A stretch of DNA of 64,000 bases. Origin: Microbacterium testaceum. Its GTDB lineage: Bacteria > Actinomycetota > Actinomycetes > Actinomycetales > Microbacteriaceae. Of this stretch, positions 26,826 to 36,247 are shown one piece after another; the stretch's first letter is position 1, and each line of letters starts with the position of its first letter. The notes below the pieces were generated by a model. It saw only the letters and a list, made by a program, of their open reading frames with translations, was not told where the DNA came from and did no database searches. A program made the translations under genes and the position numbers. The DNA is taken from NCBI RefSeq assembly GCF_003075375.1, contig NZ_QDFT01000018.1:9-64008 (forward strand). The letters run 5' to 3'.

Positions 26826-28397
26826 CTAGATCCAGCTGGGCAGCCAGTTGTGCAGGCGCCAGAACTCGTACGGCACGGGCAGTCCCGCCCACACGGGGTA
26901 CCAGAACGCCGACACCCCCACGCACACCACGAGGAACGCCAGCACGATCACCTGTCCGCTGAGACGCGACGACCCGCGCACCCCGCGGGCGACATCCTGC
27001 AGCGCGAAGGCCAGGGCGAGCACCAGGAACGGCAGCATCGCCACGGTGTAGAACTGGAAGATCGTGCGCTCGGGGTACAGCAGCCACGGGACGTAGGTGG
27101 CGGCCAGGCCCGTGAGCACGAGCGCGAAGCGCCAGTCCCGCACCATCACGAACCGCACGAGCAGATAGACGGATGCCGCGATCCCGGCCCACCAGATCAC
27201 GGGGTTCGCGATGCTCGAGATCGCCTCGGTGCACCCGGCCGGCAGGGTGCAGCCGTTCACCCCGACGTCGTCCTGGTGCCAGTACATCGACGTGGGGCGC
27301 AGCAGCAGCGGCCACTGCCACGCGGGGCTGGCGTAGCTGTGCGGGGTGACCAGCCCGACGTGGAATTTGTACATCTCCTGGTGGTACGCCCAGAGGTTCT
27401 GCAGGGCCATCGGCACCCACGCGAAGACGCCGGTCGCGTTCTGGTCCGTCTCGCGCATGTAGCCGCCGTCGGTGAACAGCCACCCGGTCCAGCTCGCGAG
27501 GTACACCACGACGCTGATCGGCACGAGCACGACGAACGACATCAGGCCCTGGCGCACGGCATCCATCGGCCACTGCACGATCCCCTGGCGGCGCCGGGCG
27601 AGCGCGTCGGTCACGACCGCGTAGACGCCGATCGCGGCGAGCACGTACAGGCCCGACCACTTGACGGCGGTCGCCGCCCCGGCGGCGGCACCCGCGGCCA
27701 GCAGCCACGGGCGGTCCCACAGCAGCGGACCCCAGGTGTGCGTGTGACCGGGCAGGGCGTCCATCGCGGCGTCGAGCCGGTCACCCGTGCGGCGTCGGTC
27801 GAGGACCGCGAACCAGAACGCCAGGACGATGAAGAACGTCAAGAAGACGTCCAGCAGCGAGATGCGGCTGAGCACGATCCCCAGTCCGTCGATGGCGATG
27901 AGACCGGATGCCACGGACGAGAACACGATCGAGTGCGTCAGGCTCCACGCGAGCAGGTAGACCAGCAGCACGGTGGCCGTGCCGAACACGGCGGCCGAGA
28001 TGCGCCAGCCGGTCGCGGAGTCGGGGCCGAGCAGCGCCATGCCCGCGCCGATGAGGATGCGCCCCAGCGGCGGGTGCACGACGTAGCTGCCGATCCCGGT
28101 GAAGATGTCGGTCTCGCCGGCGGCGAAGCGCGGATCGGTCTCTTCGGGCCACTGCGAGGGGTAGCCGAGCACCCACTGGCTCCAGGAGTCCTTGACGTAG
28201 TAGGTCTCGTCGAAGACGAGCTGGTGCGGGTTGCCGATGTCGACCAGGCGCAGCACCGCGGCCACCAGCGTGATGATCGCCGGGGCGACCCACCGCCACA
28301 GACGCAGGCGCCGCGGATCGGCCAGCAGGACGTCGCGCCATCGGTCGAGGCGCGTCTGCTCGGCCGAGGGCAGCAGGGAAGGGGCGGCAGCGCTCAC
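26826..28397 (-). CDS. PMT-family dolichyl/polyprenyl-phosphate-mannose protein mannosyltransferase
   Basis: 523 residues with about eleven membrane segments. The hallmark loop-1 acidic pair is in VFDETYYVKDSW, followed by HPPLGRILIG, typical of the GT39 family that O-mannosylates secreted proteins in Actinobacteria (Mycobacterium Pmt homologue). The loop GWLFTDGGYMRE and the C-terminal conserved WYPVWAGLPVPYEFW are also present. It acts at the cytoplasmic membrane on proteins being exported. The GTG start follows TAGGCT by 7 nt (complement of 28405-28410), so it is leaderless. It is divergent from rsmI, as in mycobacteria. Confidence 0.93.
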   Translation of the reverse strand: MSAAAPSLLPSAEQTRLDRWRDVLLADPRRLRLWRWVAPAIITLVAAVLRLVDIGNPHQLVFDETYYVKDSWSQWVLGYPSQWPEETDPRFAAGETDIFTGIGSYVVHPPLGRILIGAGMALLGPDSATGWRISAAVFGTATVLLVYLLAWSLTHSIVFSSVASGLIAIDGLGIVLSRISLLDVFLTFFIVLAFWFAVLDRRRTGDRLDAAMDALPGHTHTWGPLLWDRPWLLAAGAAAGAATAVKWSGLYVLAAIGVYAVVTDALARRRQGIVQWPMDAVRQGLMSFVVLVPISVVVYLASWTGWLFTDGGYMRETDQNATGVFAWVPMALQNLWAYHQEMYKFHVGLVTPHSYASPAWQWPLLLRPTSMYWHQDDVGVNGCTLPAGCTEAISSIANPVIWWAGIAASVYLLVRFVMVRDWRFALVLTGLAATYVPWLLYPERTIFQFYTVAMLPFLVLALAFALQDVARGVRGSSRLSGQVIVLAFLVVCVGVSAFWYPVWAGLPVPYEFWRLHNWLPSWI

Positions 28398-28404
28398 GGC
28401 CCCC

Positions 28405-28414
28405 AGCCTAAGGT
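28405..28414. promoter_or_regulatory. Overlapping divergent -10 boxes (PMT gene / rsmI)
   Basis: AGCCTA (28405-28410; TAGGCT on the minus strand) and TAAGGT (28409-28414) share two bases. The start codons lie 7 and 6 nt away, 23 bp apart. The two polymerases could not bind together. Confidence 0.75.
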
Positions 28415-28420
28415 GGAACG

Positions 28421-29239
28421 GTGATCATCCTCGCGGCGACCCCGATCGGCAATCTCGGTGACGCCTCGCGGCGGCTGGTCGAGGCGCTCGAGAACGCCAC
28501 CGTCGTCGCCGCCGAGGACACCCGCACCACCCAGCGCCTGCTCGCCGGTCTGGGCGTCGAGAACCGTCCGCGCCTGATCGCGCTGCACGATCACAACGAG
28601 AAGGAGCGCGCCGCCGAGCTCGTCGCGCTCGCGCGCGAGGACGACCTGCTCGTGCTCAGCGATGCCGGCATGCCCACCGTCAGCGACCCCGGTTTCGGCC
28701 TCGTCGCCGCCGCCGCCGCGGCCGGGGTGACGGTGACCGCCCTGCCCGGACCCAGCGCGGTCGTCACGGCGCTCGCCGTCGCCGGGCTTCCCACCGACCG
28801 CTTCGCGTTCGAGGGGTTTCCGCGCCGCAAGCCCGGAGAGCGTCGCAAGGCCTTCGCGCAGCTGGCGTCCGAGCAGCGCACGCTCGTCTTCTTCGAGTCG
28901 CCGTCCCGTCTGGCATCCACTCTCGACGACCTCGCGGGGGCGTTCGGCGCCGATCGTCCCGCCGCCGTCTGCCGCGAGCTGACGAAGCTGTACGAAGAGG
29001 TCAAGCGCGGGACGCTGGGCGAGCTCGCGGCGTGGGCGGCCGAGGGCGTCCGCGGTGAGATCGCGATCGTCGTCGGCGGCGCGGCCGCGCGCGAGGTGGA
29101 GTTCCCGGATGCCGTGACCCAGGTGCTCGCGCTCGTGGGCGGGGGAGCGCGCCTCAAGGACGCCGCCGCCGAGGTGGCGTCGCAGACGGGCCACTCCTCG
29201 CGCGAGCTGTACCAGGCGGGACTCGCCGCGAAGCGCTGA
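28421..29239 (+). CDS. rsmI: 16S rRNA (cytidine(1402)-2'-O)-methyltransferase
   Basis: 272 residues of the tetrapyrrole-methylase fold. Family motifs are clear: ILAATPIGNLGDASRRLVEAL, VAAEDTRTTQRLL, LVLSDAGMPTVSDPG, LPGPSAVVTALAVAGL and FFESPSRLASTL. It methylates the ribose of C1402 in 16S rRNA, using S-adenosylmethionine. The GTG lies 6 nt after TAAGGT. It is followed by metG and tatD in the same direction, the usual neighbourhood. Confidence 0.95.
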   Translation: MIILAATPIGNLGDASRRLVEALENATVVAAEDTRTTQRLLAGLGVENRPRLIALHDHNEKERAAELVALAREDDLLVLSDAGMPTVSDPGFGLVAAAAAAGVTVTALPGPSAVVTALAVAGLPTDRFAFEGFPRRKPGERRKAFAQLASEQRTLVFFESPSRLASTLDDLAGAFGADRPAAVCRELTKLYEEVKRGTLGELAAWAAEGVRGEIAIVVGGAAAREVEFPDAVTQVLALVGGGARLKDAAAEVASQTGHSSRELYQAGLAAKR

Positions 29240-29361
29240 CCCGCGCTTCTCGCGCGTGGGGGTCGCGCTGCGTCGTTCCGGCGTCGGTTTTCCGACCCTC
29301 TCGCGCCGGGGCGCCCGTCACACGCGGCGGGAGTGTCGGCGGCCCCCCGTAGAATCACCAG

Positions 29362-30936
29362 GTGACTTCCGGCCGATCCTTCTACATCACGACGCCGATC
29401 TACTACCCCAGCGATCTGCCCCACATCGGGCACGGGTACACGACCGTGGCCGTCGACACGCTCGCGCGCTGGCACCGCCAGGCGGGCGACGACACCTGGA
29501 TGCTGACCGGCACCGACGAGCACGGGCAGAAGATGCTGCGCGCCGCCGCCGCGAACGGCGTGACCCCGCAGGAGTGGGTCGACAAGCTGGTGACCGAGTC
29601 GTGGTTCCCGCTGCTCGAGACCCTCGACGTCGCCAACGACGACTTCATCCGCACGACGCAGCCGCGCCACGAGGAGCGCGTGCAGCAGTTCGTCGAGGCG
29701 CTCCACGACCGCGGGTACATCTACGCGGGCGAGTACGAGGCGCTGTACTGCGTCGGCTGCGAGGAGTTCAAGCCCGAGGCCGAGATCGTCGACGGCACCG
29801 GCCCCTTCGAGGGGCTCAAGGTGTGCGCGATCCACTCCAAGCCGCTCGAGCTGCTGCAAGAGAAGAACTACTTCTTCAAGCTCAGCGAGTTCCAGGACCG
29901 CCTGCTGGAGCTGTACAAGACCGAACCCGATTTCGTACGTCCCGAGTCCGCGCGCAACGAGGTCGTCTCGTTCGTGCGCAGCGGCCTGAAAGACCTGTCG
30001 ATCTCGCGCTCGGCGTTCGACTGGGGCATCACGGTGCCGTGGGACCCCTCGCACGTCATCTACGTGTGGGTCGACGCCCTGCTCAACTACGCCACAGCCG
30101 TCGGCTACGGCACCGACCCCGCCGAGTTCGAGCGTCGCTGGCCCGCGTTCCACGTCGTCGGCAAAGACATCCTGCGCTTCCACGCGGTGATCTGGCCGGC
30201 CATGCTCATGGCCGCGGGTCTCGACGTGCCGCGCGGGGTCTTCGCGCACGGGTGGCTGCTCGTCGGCGGCGAGAAGATGTCGAAGTCCAAGCTCACCGGC
30301 ATCGCCCCGACCGAGATCACCGACGTCTTCGGCTCCGACGCCTACCGCTACTACTTCCTGTCGGCGATCGCGTTCGGCCAGGACGGCTCGTTCTCGTGGG
30401 AAGACCTGTCGGCGCGCTATCAGGCCGAGCTCGCGAACGGCTTCGGCAACCTGGGGTCGCGCACGGTGGCGATGATCGCGAAGTACTTCGACGGCGTCGT
30501 GCCCGCCCCGGCCGCGTACACCGACGGCGATCGCGCGATCCAGAAGATCGTGGCGGATGCCGCGACCACCGCCGACCAGGCGATCGAGCGCTTCCGCATC
30601 GACGAGGCCATCGCGGCGATCTGGACCATCGTCGACGCGCTGAACGGCTACATCACCGAGAACGAGCCGTGGGCGCTCGCCAAAGACGAGGCGCAGCACG
30701 AGCGCCTGGGTACCGTGCTCTACACCGCGGCCGAGGGCCTGCGCGCCCTCGCGGTGCTGCTGTCGCCGGTCATGCCGGGGTCGACCGCGAAGCTCTGGGC
30801 CGCCCTCGGCGCCGAGGAGTCCCTCGGGGCGCTCGTCGCGCAGCCGATCCGCGCGGCGGGCGGCTGGGGCGTGCTCCGCCCGGGCTCGGTGGTGACCGCG
30901 CTGTCGCCGCTGTTCCCGCGCGTCGAGCAGGCGTGA
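29362..30936 (+). CDS. metG: Methionyl-tRNA synthetase
   Basis: 524 residues of a class I synthetase that charges tRNA-Met. It has the HIGH motif (DLPHIGHGYTTVAVD), zinc-binding residues in YCVGCEEFKPEAEI, KMSKS (GGEKMSKSKLTGI) and an anticodon-binding helical domain. It lacks the C-terminal tRNA-binding (EMAP) extension, as in other short MetG forms. TAGAAT (29350-29355) lies 6 nt before the GTG, a leaderless start. The stop overlaps the tatD start. Confidence 0.97.
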   Translation: MTSGRSFYITTPIYYPSDLPHIGHGYTTVAVDTLARWHRQAGDDTWMLTGTDEHGQKMLRAAAANGVTPQEWVDKLVTESWFPLLETLDVANDDFIRTTQPRHEERVQQFVEALHDRGYIYAGEYEALYCVGCEEFKPEAEIVDGTGPFEGLKVCAIHSKPLELLQEKNYFFKLSEFQDRLLELYKTEPDFVRPESARNEVVSFVRSGLKDLSISRSAFDWGITVPWDPSHVIYVWVDALLNYATAVGYGTDPAEFERRWPAFHVVGKDILRFHAVIWPAMLMAAGLDVPRGVFAHGWLLVGGEKMSKSKLTGIAPTEITDVFGSDAYRYYFLSAIAFGQDGSFSWEDLSARYQAELANGFGNLGSRTVAMIAKYFDGVVPAPAAYTDGDRAIQKIVADAATTADQAIERFRIDEAIAAIWTIVDALNGYITENEPWALAKDEAQHERLGTVLYTAAEGLRALAVLLSPVMPGSTAKLWAALGAEESLGALVAQPIRAAGGWGVLRPGSVVTALSPLFPRVEQA

Positions 30937-31946
30937 TGGCGCCGTCCGACGGGGCAGCTCCCGGGGCCGGCGGGCCCGACGCCGTCCCCGAGCGCGTCGA
31001 AGGGTCCGCGACCCCTGCGGCCGGCTCCACGCCCGTCGAGCGCCCGCGCAACACGATCGACGGCGGCGACCCCAGTCAGTACGTGCGCGAGCGTTCGGTC
31101 GACGGCCGCCGCGACGTCAGCTATCCGCCCGCGCCCGAACCCCTCGGCATCCCGGTCTACGACAATCACACGCACCTCGAGATCGAGGACGGCGAGACCG
31201 GTCTGTCCCTCGACGAGCAGCTCGATCGCGCGCTGGCGGTAGGCGTCCACGGGGTCGTGCAGGCCGGCGGCGATGTCGACTCCTCGCGGTGGTCGGCGTG
31301 GGCGGCGCGGTCGCACCCGCGCGTGCTCGCCGCCGTCGCGATCCACCCCAACGAGGCGCCCGCCTACGAGCTGGCGGGCGAGCTGGACGCCGCGATCGCG
31401 GTGATCGACGAGCTCGCCGCCGAGCCGCGGGTGCGGGCGATCGGCGAGACGGGCCTCGACTTCTTCCGCACCGAAGAGGATGGCATCCCGGCTCAGCTCC
31501 GGTCGTTCGAGGCGCACATCGCCCTCGCCAAGAAGCACGGGATCGCGATGCAGATCCACGATCGCGACGCCCATGACGCCGTCCTCGAGACCCTCGAGCG
31601 GGTCGGCGCGCCCGACCGGACGGTGTTCCACTGCTTCTCGGGCGATGCCGACATGGCCCGCATCGCCGCCGACCGGGGGTACTACCTGTCGTTCGCCGGC
31701 AACGTGACGTTCAAGAACGCGCAGAACCTGCGCGACGCGCTCGCGGTCACCCCGCTCGACCGCATCCTGGTCGAGACCGATGCGCCGTTCCTCACGCCCG
31801 TGCCCTACCGCGGCCGTCCGAACGCGCCGTACCTCATCCCGGTGACGCTGCGCTTCCTCGCCGCGGAGCTGTCGATGGATGCCGACGAGCTCGCCGCCCA
31901 GGTCGCCGAGAACACGCTGCGCGTCTACGGCGCGTTCGAGGACTGA
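30936..31946 (+). CDS. tatD: TatD-family metal-dependent hydrolase/DNase
   Basis: 336 residues. The first 60 or so are a proline-rich extension not needed by the family. The barrel has VYDNHTHLEI (metal histidines), VAIHPNEAP, IGETGLDFFRT, MQIHDRDAHD, FHCFSGDADM and LVETDAPFLTPVPYRG, all TatD signatures. It is a cytoplasmic 3'-5' exonuclease or DNase linked to quality control and repair. The ATG overlaps the metG stop (TGATG), so translation is coupled. Confidence 0.93.
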   Translation: MAPSDGAAPGAGGPDAVPERVEGSATPAAGSTPVERPRNTIDGGDPSQYVRERSVDGRRDVSYPPAPEPLGIPVYDNHTHLEIEDGETGLSLDEQLDRALAVGVHGVVQAGGDVDSSRWSAWAARSHPRVLAAVAIHPNEAPAYELAGELDAAIAVIDELAAEPRVRAIGETGLDFFRTEEDGIPAQLRSFEAHIALAKKHGIAMQIHDRDAHDAVLETLERVGAPDRTVFHCFSGDADMARIAADRGYYLSFAGNVTFKNAQNLRDALAVTPLDRILVETDAPFLTPVPYRGRPNAPYLIPVTLRFLAAELSMDADELAAQVAENTLRVYGAFED

Positions 31947-32027
31947 CGCGGCCGCAGCGCTCGCCGGCCGCGCGCGGTTCAGGCCCGGCTCACGGCGCGG
32001 TCGCGCCCGTGGTGCCGCGCGGCCGGC

Positions 32028-32334
32028 GTGCAGAACCTCCGCGATGTGCACAACCTCCGTCGCCGGGGGCCGGATGCCGCGGAGTCTGTGCCCATGTCTG
32101 AGGTTGTGCGCACGCGGGGTGCCGCGCGGTCACGTGCAGAACCTCCGCGATGTGCACAACCTCCGTCGCCGGGGGCCGGATGCCGCGGAGTCTGTGCCCA
32201 TGTCGGAGGTTGTGCGCACGCGTGTCGACGCGGTGCCGCGCGGTTGGCGTGCAGAACCTCCGCGATGTGCACAACCTCCGTCGCCGGGGGCCGGATGCCG
32301 CGGAGTTTGTGCACATGACGGAGGTTGTGCGCAC
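32028..32334. repeat. Palindrome D array, three 86-bp copies
   Basis: Each copy starts with GTGCAGAACCTCCGCG, then GTGCACAACCTCCG, has the centre tcgccgggggccggatgc, and ends with an inverted pair of the same words (CGGAGT(C/T)TGTGC, then GAGGTTGTGCGCAC). Each arm therefore contains the word GTGCAnAACCTCCG twice. The copies start at 32028, 32134 and 32249 and are nearly identical. Confidence 0.88.
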
Positions 32335-32357
32335 GCGTCGCCGACGCGGGCAGACGG

Positions 32358-32387
32358 AAGGCCGGCACCCCGCGGGGCGCCGGCCTT
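32358..32387. terminator. Bidirectional terminator-like hairpin
   Basis: AAGGCCGGC (32358-32366) and GCCGGCCTT (32379-32387) pair, and the intervening accccgcggggc is itself largely self-complementary. It lies just beyond the stop of the minus-strand sugar porter gene and could end both convergent transcripts. Confidence 0.7.
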
Positions 32388-32417
32388 CGGCATCCGGGAT
32401 CGACCCGGCATCCGCGA

Positions 32418-33872
32418 TCAGGCCGTGGACTTCGCCTTCTTCACGAACAGCGTCTCGGTCTGCTCGAGCTCCATGCCCTTCGTCTCGGGGATGCGGAGCG
32501 CGACGTACACGAACGACAGGGCGGCGAACAGCGCGTACATGCCGTACGTGAGCGGCAGCGACCAGCTCGACATCGCGGGGAACGACACGGTGATGGCGAA
32601 GTTGGCGATCCACTGCGCCCCCGCGGCCACACCGAGCGCCTTTCCGCGGATGCGGCTGGGGAAGATCTCGCCCAGCAGCACCCACACGAGCGGTCCCCAC
32701 GAGGCGCCGAACCCGACGACGAAGATGTTCGCCGCGACCAGCGCGATCCCGCCCCACGGAGCCGGCAGCGAGACGTCCTGCCCCGAGCCGGTCGCGAACG
32801 CGAACGCCAGTGCCATCGCGCCGAGCGAGACGGTCATCAGGATCGAGCCGGTCAGCAGGATCGGCTTGCGACCCACCCGGTCGACCAGGAAGATCGCGAC
32901 GAACGTCACCACCACGTTCGTCACCGAGGTGATGACCGAGATCAGCAGGGAGTTGCTCTCGTCGAAGCCGACCGCCCTCCACAGGGTCGTCGAGTAGTAG
33001 AAGATCACGTTGATGCCGACGAACTGCTGGAACATCGACAGCAGGATGCCGGTCCAGACGATCCCCTGCAGGCCCAGGACCGGGCCGCGCAGCGACACGT
33101 TCTTGTTCTTGCGGTCCGTCTCGATGTTGTTCGTGAGCTCCTTCATCGTCTTGTCGAGATCGGCCGGCGGCACGAGCCGCGCGAAGATCTTGCGGGCCTC
33201 GTCACTGCGGCCCTTCGACAGCAGGAACCGCGGGGACTCGGGCACGGTGAACGACAGGATGCCGTACACCGCCGCCGGGATCACACCGACGAGGAACATC
33301 CACCGCCACGCCTCGAGGCCCAGCCAGAACTGGTTGGCGGCACCGCCGGCCGAGTTGGCCAGCAGCGCATCGGACAGCAGGGCGCCGAAGATGCCGAGGG
33401 TGATCGCCAGCTGCTGCAGCGACGCCAGCGAGCCGCGGATCTGACGCGGCGCGACCTCGGCGATGTAGGCCGGAGCCACGACCGAGGCGATGCCGATGCC
33501 CAGGCCGCTCATCACGCGCCACAGGATCAGATCGGGGACGCTGAAGGTCAGCGCGGCGCCGATGGACGACACGAAGAACAGCACCGCGCCCAGCAGCATG
33601 ACCTTCAGGCGGCCCCAGCGGTCCGACAGGGCTCCGGCGACGACGGCTCCGACCGCGCAGCCGAGAAGGGCCACGGCGACGACGAAGCCGGTCAGCACCT
33701 GGGTCAGCTCGAAGTTGCTCTCGACCGCGTCGACCGCGCCGTTGATGACCGAGGAGTCGAACCCGAAGAGGAAGCCGCCCACCGCGGCCGCGACCGACAG
33801 GCCGATCGCTCGTCGCCCATAGGGGCTTCGCAGGGTGAAGGCGTTTGCGGGGATGGACTGCGTTTGACTCAC
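32418..33872 (-). CDS. MFS sugar porter
   Basis: 484 residues with twelve membrane segments. Sugar-porter signatures are present: [74 protein letters not shown] and [10 protein letters not shown]. It imports a monosaccharide, probably by proton symport; the exact sugar is not readable. The GTG is preceded at 6 nt by TAGCGT (complement of 33879-33884), a leaderless start. It is divergent from rsmA. Confidence 0.95.
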   Translation of the reverse strand: MSQTQSIPANAFTLRSPYGRRAIGLSVAAAVGGFLFGFDSSVINGAVDAVESNFELTQVLTGFVVAVALLGCAVGAVVAGALSDRWGRLKVMLLGAVLFFVSSIGAALTFSVPDLILWRVMSGLGIGIASVVAPAYIAEVAPRQIRGSLASLQQLAITLGIFGALLSDALLANSAGGAANQFWLGLEAWRWMFLVGVIPAAVYGILSFTVPESPRFLLSKGRSDEARKIFARLVPPADLDKTMKELTNNIETDRKNKNVSLRGPVLGLQGIVWTGILLSMFQQFVGINVIFYYSTTLWRAVGFDESNSLLISVITSVTNVVVTFVAIFLVDRVGRKPILLTGSILMTVSLGAMALAFAFATGSGQDVSLPAPWGGIALVAANIFVVGFGASWGPLVWVLLGEIFPSRIRGKALGVAAGAQWIANFAITVSFPAMSSWSLPLTYGMYALFAALSFVYVALRIPETKGMELEQTETLFVKKAKSTA

Positions 33873-33939
33873 CTGCCCACGCTACTCCTGCCCCCGCGAC
33901 GTGGAGGGTACTGGCGGCCTCCCTGACTACAGTGGAACA

Positions 33940-34779
33940 ATGCCCGTTTCCCTGCTCGGTGCCGCCGAGATCCGTCGGCTCGCCGCCGACCTCGACGTCA
34001 CCCCCACCAAGAAGCTCGGGCAGAACTTCGTCGTCGACGCCAACACGGTGCGCAAGATCGTCCAGGCGGCCCGGGTGACGGCATCCGATCGTGTCGTCGA
34101 GATCGGTCCCGGCCTCGGCTCGCTCACCCTGGCGATCCTCGAGACCGGGGCGTCGGTCGTCGCGGTCGAGATCGACCACCGGCTGGCCGAGCGTCTTCCT
34201 GCCACGGCCGTCGCGCACGACGTCCCCGAGGGCCGCTTGACGGTCATCGACGCCGACGCGCTGCGCGTGGACGCCCTGCCGGGCGAACCCGAGGTGCTGG
34301 TGGCGAATCTGCCCTACAACGTGTCGGTGCCGGTGCTGCTGCACTTCCTCGAGACGTTCCCGTACCTGCGTCGCGGCGTGGTCATGGTCCAGGCCGAGGT
34401 GGGGGAGCGTCTGGCCGCCCCGCCCGGGTCGAAGGTGTACGGAGCCCCCAGCGTCAAGGCCGCCTGGTACGGCTCGTGGCGCCTGGCGGGGACGGTCTCG
34501 CGTCAGGTGTTCTGGCCGGTGCCGAACGTCGACAGCGTGCTGGTCGCTTTCGACCGGGATGCCGACCCCCGCGGCACCGAGGAGCACCGCCTGCGGACGT
34601 TCGAGATCGTGGATGCCGCCTTCCAGCAGCGTCGCAAGATGCTCCGCCAGGCGCTCGCCGGCGTCCTGGGCGGGACGGCGGCCGAGGCCTCGGCCCGCCT
34701 CGAGGCCGCGGGGGTCGACCCGACCCTGCGCGGCGAGCAGCTCACGGTCGAGGACTACGCCCGCATCGCCGCCGTCTGA
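33940..34779 (+). CDS. rsmA: 16S rRNA (adenine(1518/1519)-N6)-dimethyltransferase
   Basis: 279 residues. The Rossmann methyltransferase has [52 protein letters not shown] and the catalytic [11 protein letters not shown] motif, with a C-terminal helical domain ([11 protein letters not shown]). It dimethylates two adenines near the 3' end of 16S rRNA. TACAGT (33928-33933) lies 6 nt before the ATG at 33940, which fixes the start. ispE follows about 3 kb downstream, whereas in many Actinobacteria the two are adjacent. Confidence 0.96.
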   Translation: MPVSLLGAAEIRRLAADLDVTPTKKLGQNFVVDANTVRKIVQAARVTASDRVVEIGPGLGSLTLAILETGASVVAVEIDHRLAERLPATAVAHDVPEGRLTVIDADALRVDALPGEPEVLVANLPYNVSVPVLLHFLETFPYLRRGVVMVQAEVGERLAAPPGSKVYGAPSVKAAWYGSWRLAGTVSRQVFWPVPNVDSVLVAFDRDADPRGTEEHRLRTFEIVDAAFQQRRKMLRQALAGVLGGTAAEASARLEAAGVDPTLRGEQLTVEDYARIAAV

Positions 34780-35311
34780 CCGGCCGCGGCGCTCAGCGCC
34801 GCCCGCGCCGTCGTGCGCTTCCGCGTCCACCTCGCCCTCGCCGCTGGGCCGCTGCGTTCGTCCTCGCCTGCGCCCGTGCCTGTGCACAACGGCGGGGCGA
34901 TCCGGCGACACGCCGTCGGCGCGGGCGGGTGGGCGGAGTGTCGGGTCCACCACCCGCAGTTGTGCACGCCCGGCGTGCCGGGTGTCGGGCCGCGCCGCCC
35001 CGAGCCGTTCGTCCTCGCCTGCGCCTGTGCCTGTGCACAACGGCGGGCCGATCCGGCGACACGCCGTCGGCGCGGGCGGGTGGGCGGCGTGTCGGTCTCA
35101 CTCCCCGCAGTTGTGCACGTCCGCGGTGCCGGGTGACGAGCGGCGCCGCCCGGGCCGCGGCCCTCGGACCGGCAGCACCCGCGGCGACGGCGGTCGGGTG
35201 AATTCTCACCGTGTTCATCACGCGTTCCCGAAACATGTCTGTAACATTTCGAGGCAACCGGGAGCATCACGCCGGTGTCGCGGCCGTACCCGACGGCCCG
35301 GAAGGATCGAG
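34780..35311. repeat. Gene-free region with two copies of palindrome E and a promoter
   Basis: 532 bp. Two 86-bp imperfect palindromes (34882-34967, 35033-35118) start 151 bp apart, each preceded by a gttcgtcctcgcctgcgcc-like segment. To their right lies a less GC-rich stretch (35200-35250) with TAACAT at 35242-35247, a possible -10 box for the phosphoesterase gene. The reading frames that cross the repeats are not credible. Confidence 0.8.
34882..35118. repeat. Palindrome E, two 86-bp copies
   Basis: Copy one spans 34882-34967 and copy two 35033-35118. The ends GTGCACAAC / GTTGTGCAC pair perfectly, followed by GCGGG / CCCGC and CGACAC / GTGTCG toward the centre. The two copies are about 90 percent alike by eye. 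Confidence 0.82.
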
Positions 35312-36247
35312 ATGCGCTACGCCGAGTACCCCCGTGCCGAGAGGGTGCTGCTGCACCTGAGCGACACCCACCTGCGCGCCGGCGGGGCACCGCTGTACGA
35401 CGATGTCGACTCCGAGGCGTACCTCTCGCGCGCGGCGTCCGCGATCGAGGCCTCGGGCGTCCGCCCCGATGCGCTGGTGTTCACGGGAGACCTGGCCGAC
35501 TTCGGCGAGGCCGATGCTTACCGCCGCGTGCGGGCCATCGTCGAGCCGCTCGCGGAGCGCCTGCAGACTCGGGTCGTGTGGGTCATGGGCAACCACGACG
35601 ATCGCGCAGCCTTCCGCGCCGAGTTGCTGCCCGCCGAGGCCGCCGACCCCGCGGCTCCCGTCGACCGGGTCGACGAGCTCGACGGCCTGCGCATCGTGAC
35701 CCTCGACACCTCGGTGCCCGGGGCCCACCACGGCGAGGTGACGCCCGCTCAGCGGGAGTGGCTCGCCGAGGTCCTCGCGACGCCCGCCCCGCTGGGCACG
35801 ATCCTGGCCATGCACCACCCGCCGGTGCCGAGCGTCCTCGATCTGGCGGCCTCGGTCGAACTGCGCGATCAGCGCAGTCTCGCCGCGGTGCTGCGCGGCA
35901 GCGACGTGCGCGCGATCCTGGCCGGTCACCTGCACTACTCGACGTTCGCGACCTTCGCCGGCATCCCCGTATCGGTGGCCTCGGCCACCTGCTACACGCA
36001 GGACCTCATGGTTCCCGTCGGCGGCACGCGCCCCCAGGACGCCGCGCAGGGCTTCAATATCGTCCACGTCTACGACGAGACCGTCGTTCACTCGGTCGTG
36101 CCGCTCGCGGTGAGCGACGCCCTGCAGTACGTCGACGCCGAGGAGTCCCAGCGACGGTTGCGGGATGCCGGCATCGTCGTGCCGGCATCCCGAGCCTTCA
36201 GTGGACCGGTGTCGCCGCCGACGACGCCGCTGCCGATCCTGCGCTGA
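35312..36247 (+). CDS. Metallophosphoesterase (CpdA-like cyclic nucleotide phosphodiesterase)
   Basis: 311 residues. Calcineurin-like motifs with metal ligands appear in order: [53 protein letters not shown] and [14 protein letters not shown]. The family hydrolyses cyclic nucleotides or other phosphodiesters; the substrate is inference. The ATG is set by GGAAGG 7 nt upstream. The upstream region looks like a conventional promoter with a leader of about 60 nt. The last 50 nt overlap the convergent Stealth gene. Confidence 0.88.
   Translation: MRYAEYPRAERVLLHLSDTHLRAGGAPLYDDVDSEAYLSRAASAIEASGVRPDALVFTGDLADFGEADAYRRVRAIVEPLAERLQTRVVWVMGNHDDRAAFRAELLPAEAADPAAPVDRVDELDGLRIVTLDTSVPGAHHGEVTPAQREWLAEVLATPAPLGTILAMHHPPVPSVLDLAASVELRDQRSLAAVLRGSDVRAILAGHLHYSTFATFAGIPVSVASATCYTQDLMVPVGGTRPQDAAQGFNIVHVYDETVVHSVVPLAVSDALQYVDAEESQRRLRDAGIVVPASRAFSGPVSPPTTPLPILR

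Larger units (their letters stand above)
31947..32417. repeat. Gene-free region with three copies of palindrome D
   Basis: 471 bp between convergent genes. It holds three 86-bp palindromes (32028-32113, 32134-32219, 32249-32334) separated by short gtgccgcgcggt-containing spacers, then a terminator hairpin at 32358-32387. No coding sequence is credible. Confidence 0.88.

Noticed and set aside
32028..32334. CRISPR array
   Set aside because: Three 86-bp near-identical units with internal inverted repeats and short related spacers do not fit 24-40 bp repeats with unique 30-40 bp spacers, and there are no cas genes.
33901..33939. Upstream start for rsmA at 33901
   Set aside because: It would place the TACAGT -10 box inside the coding region. 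The ATG at 33940 has the exact leaderless spacing and the family's N-terminus.
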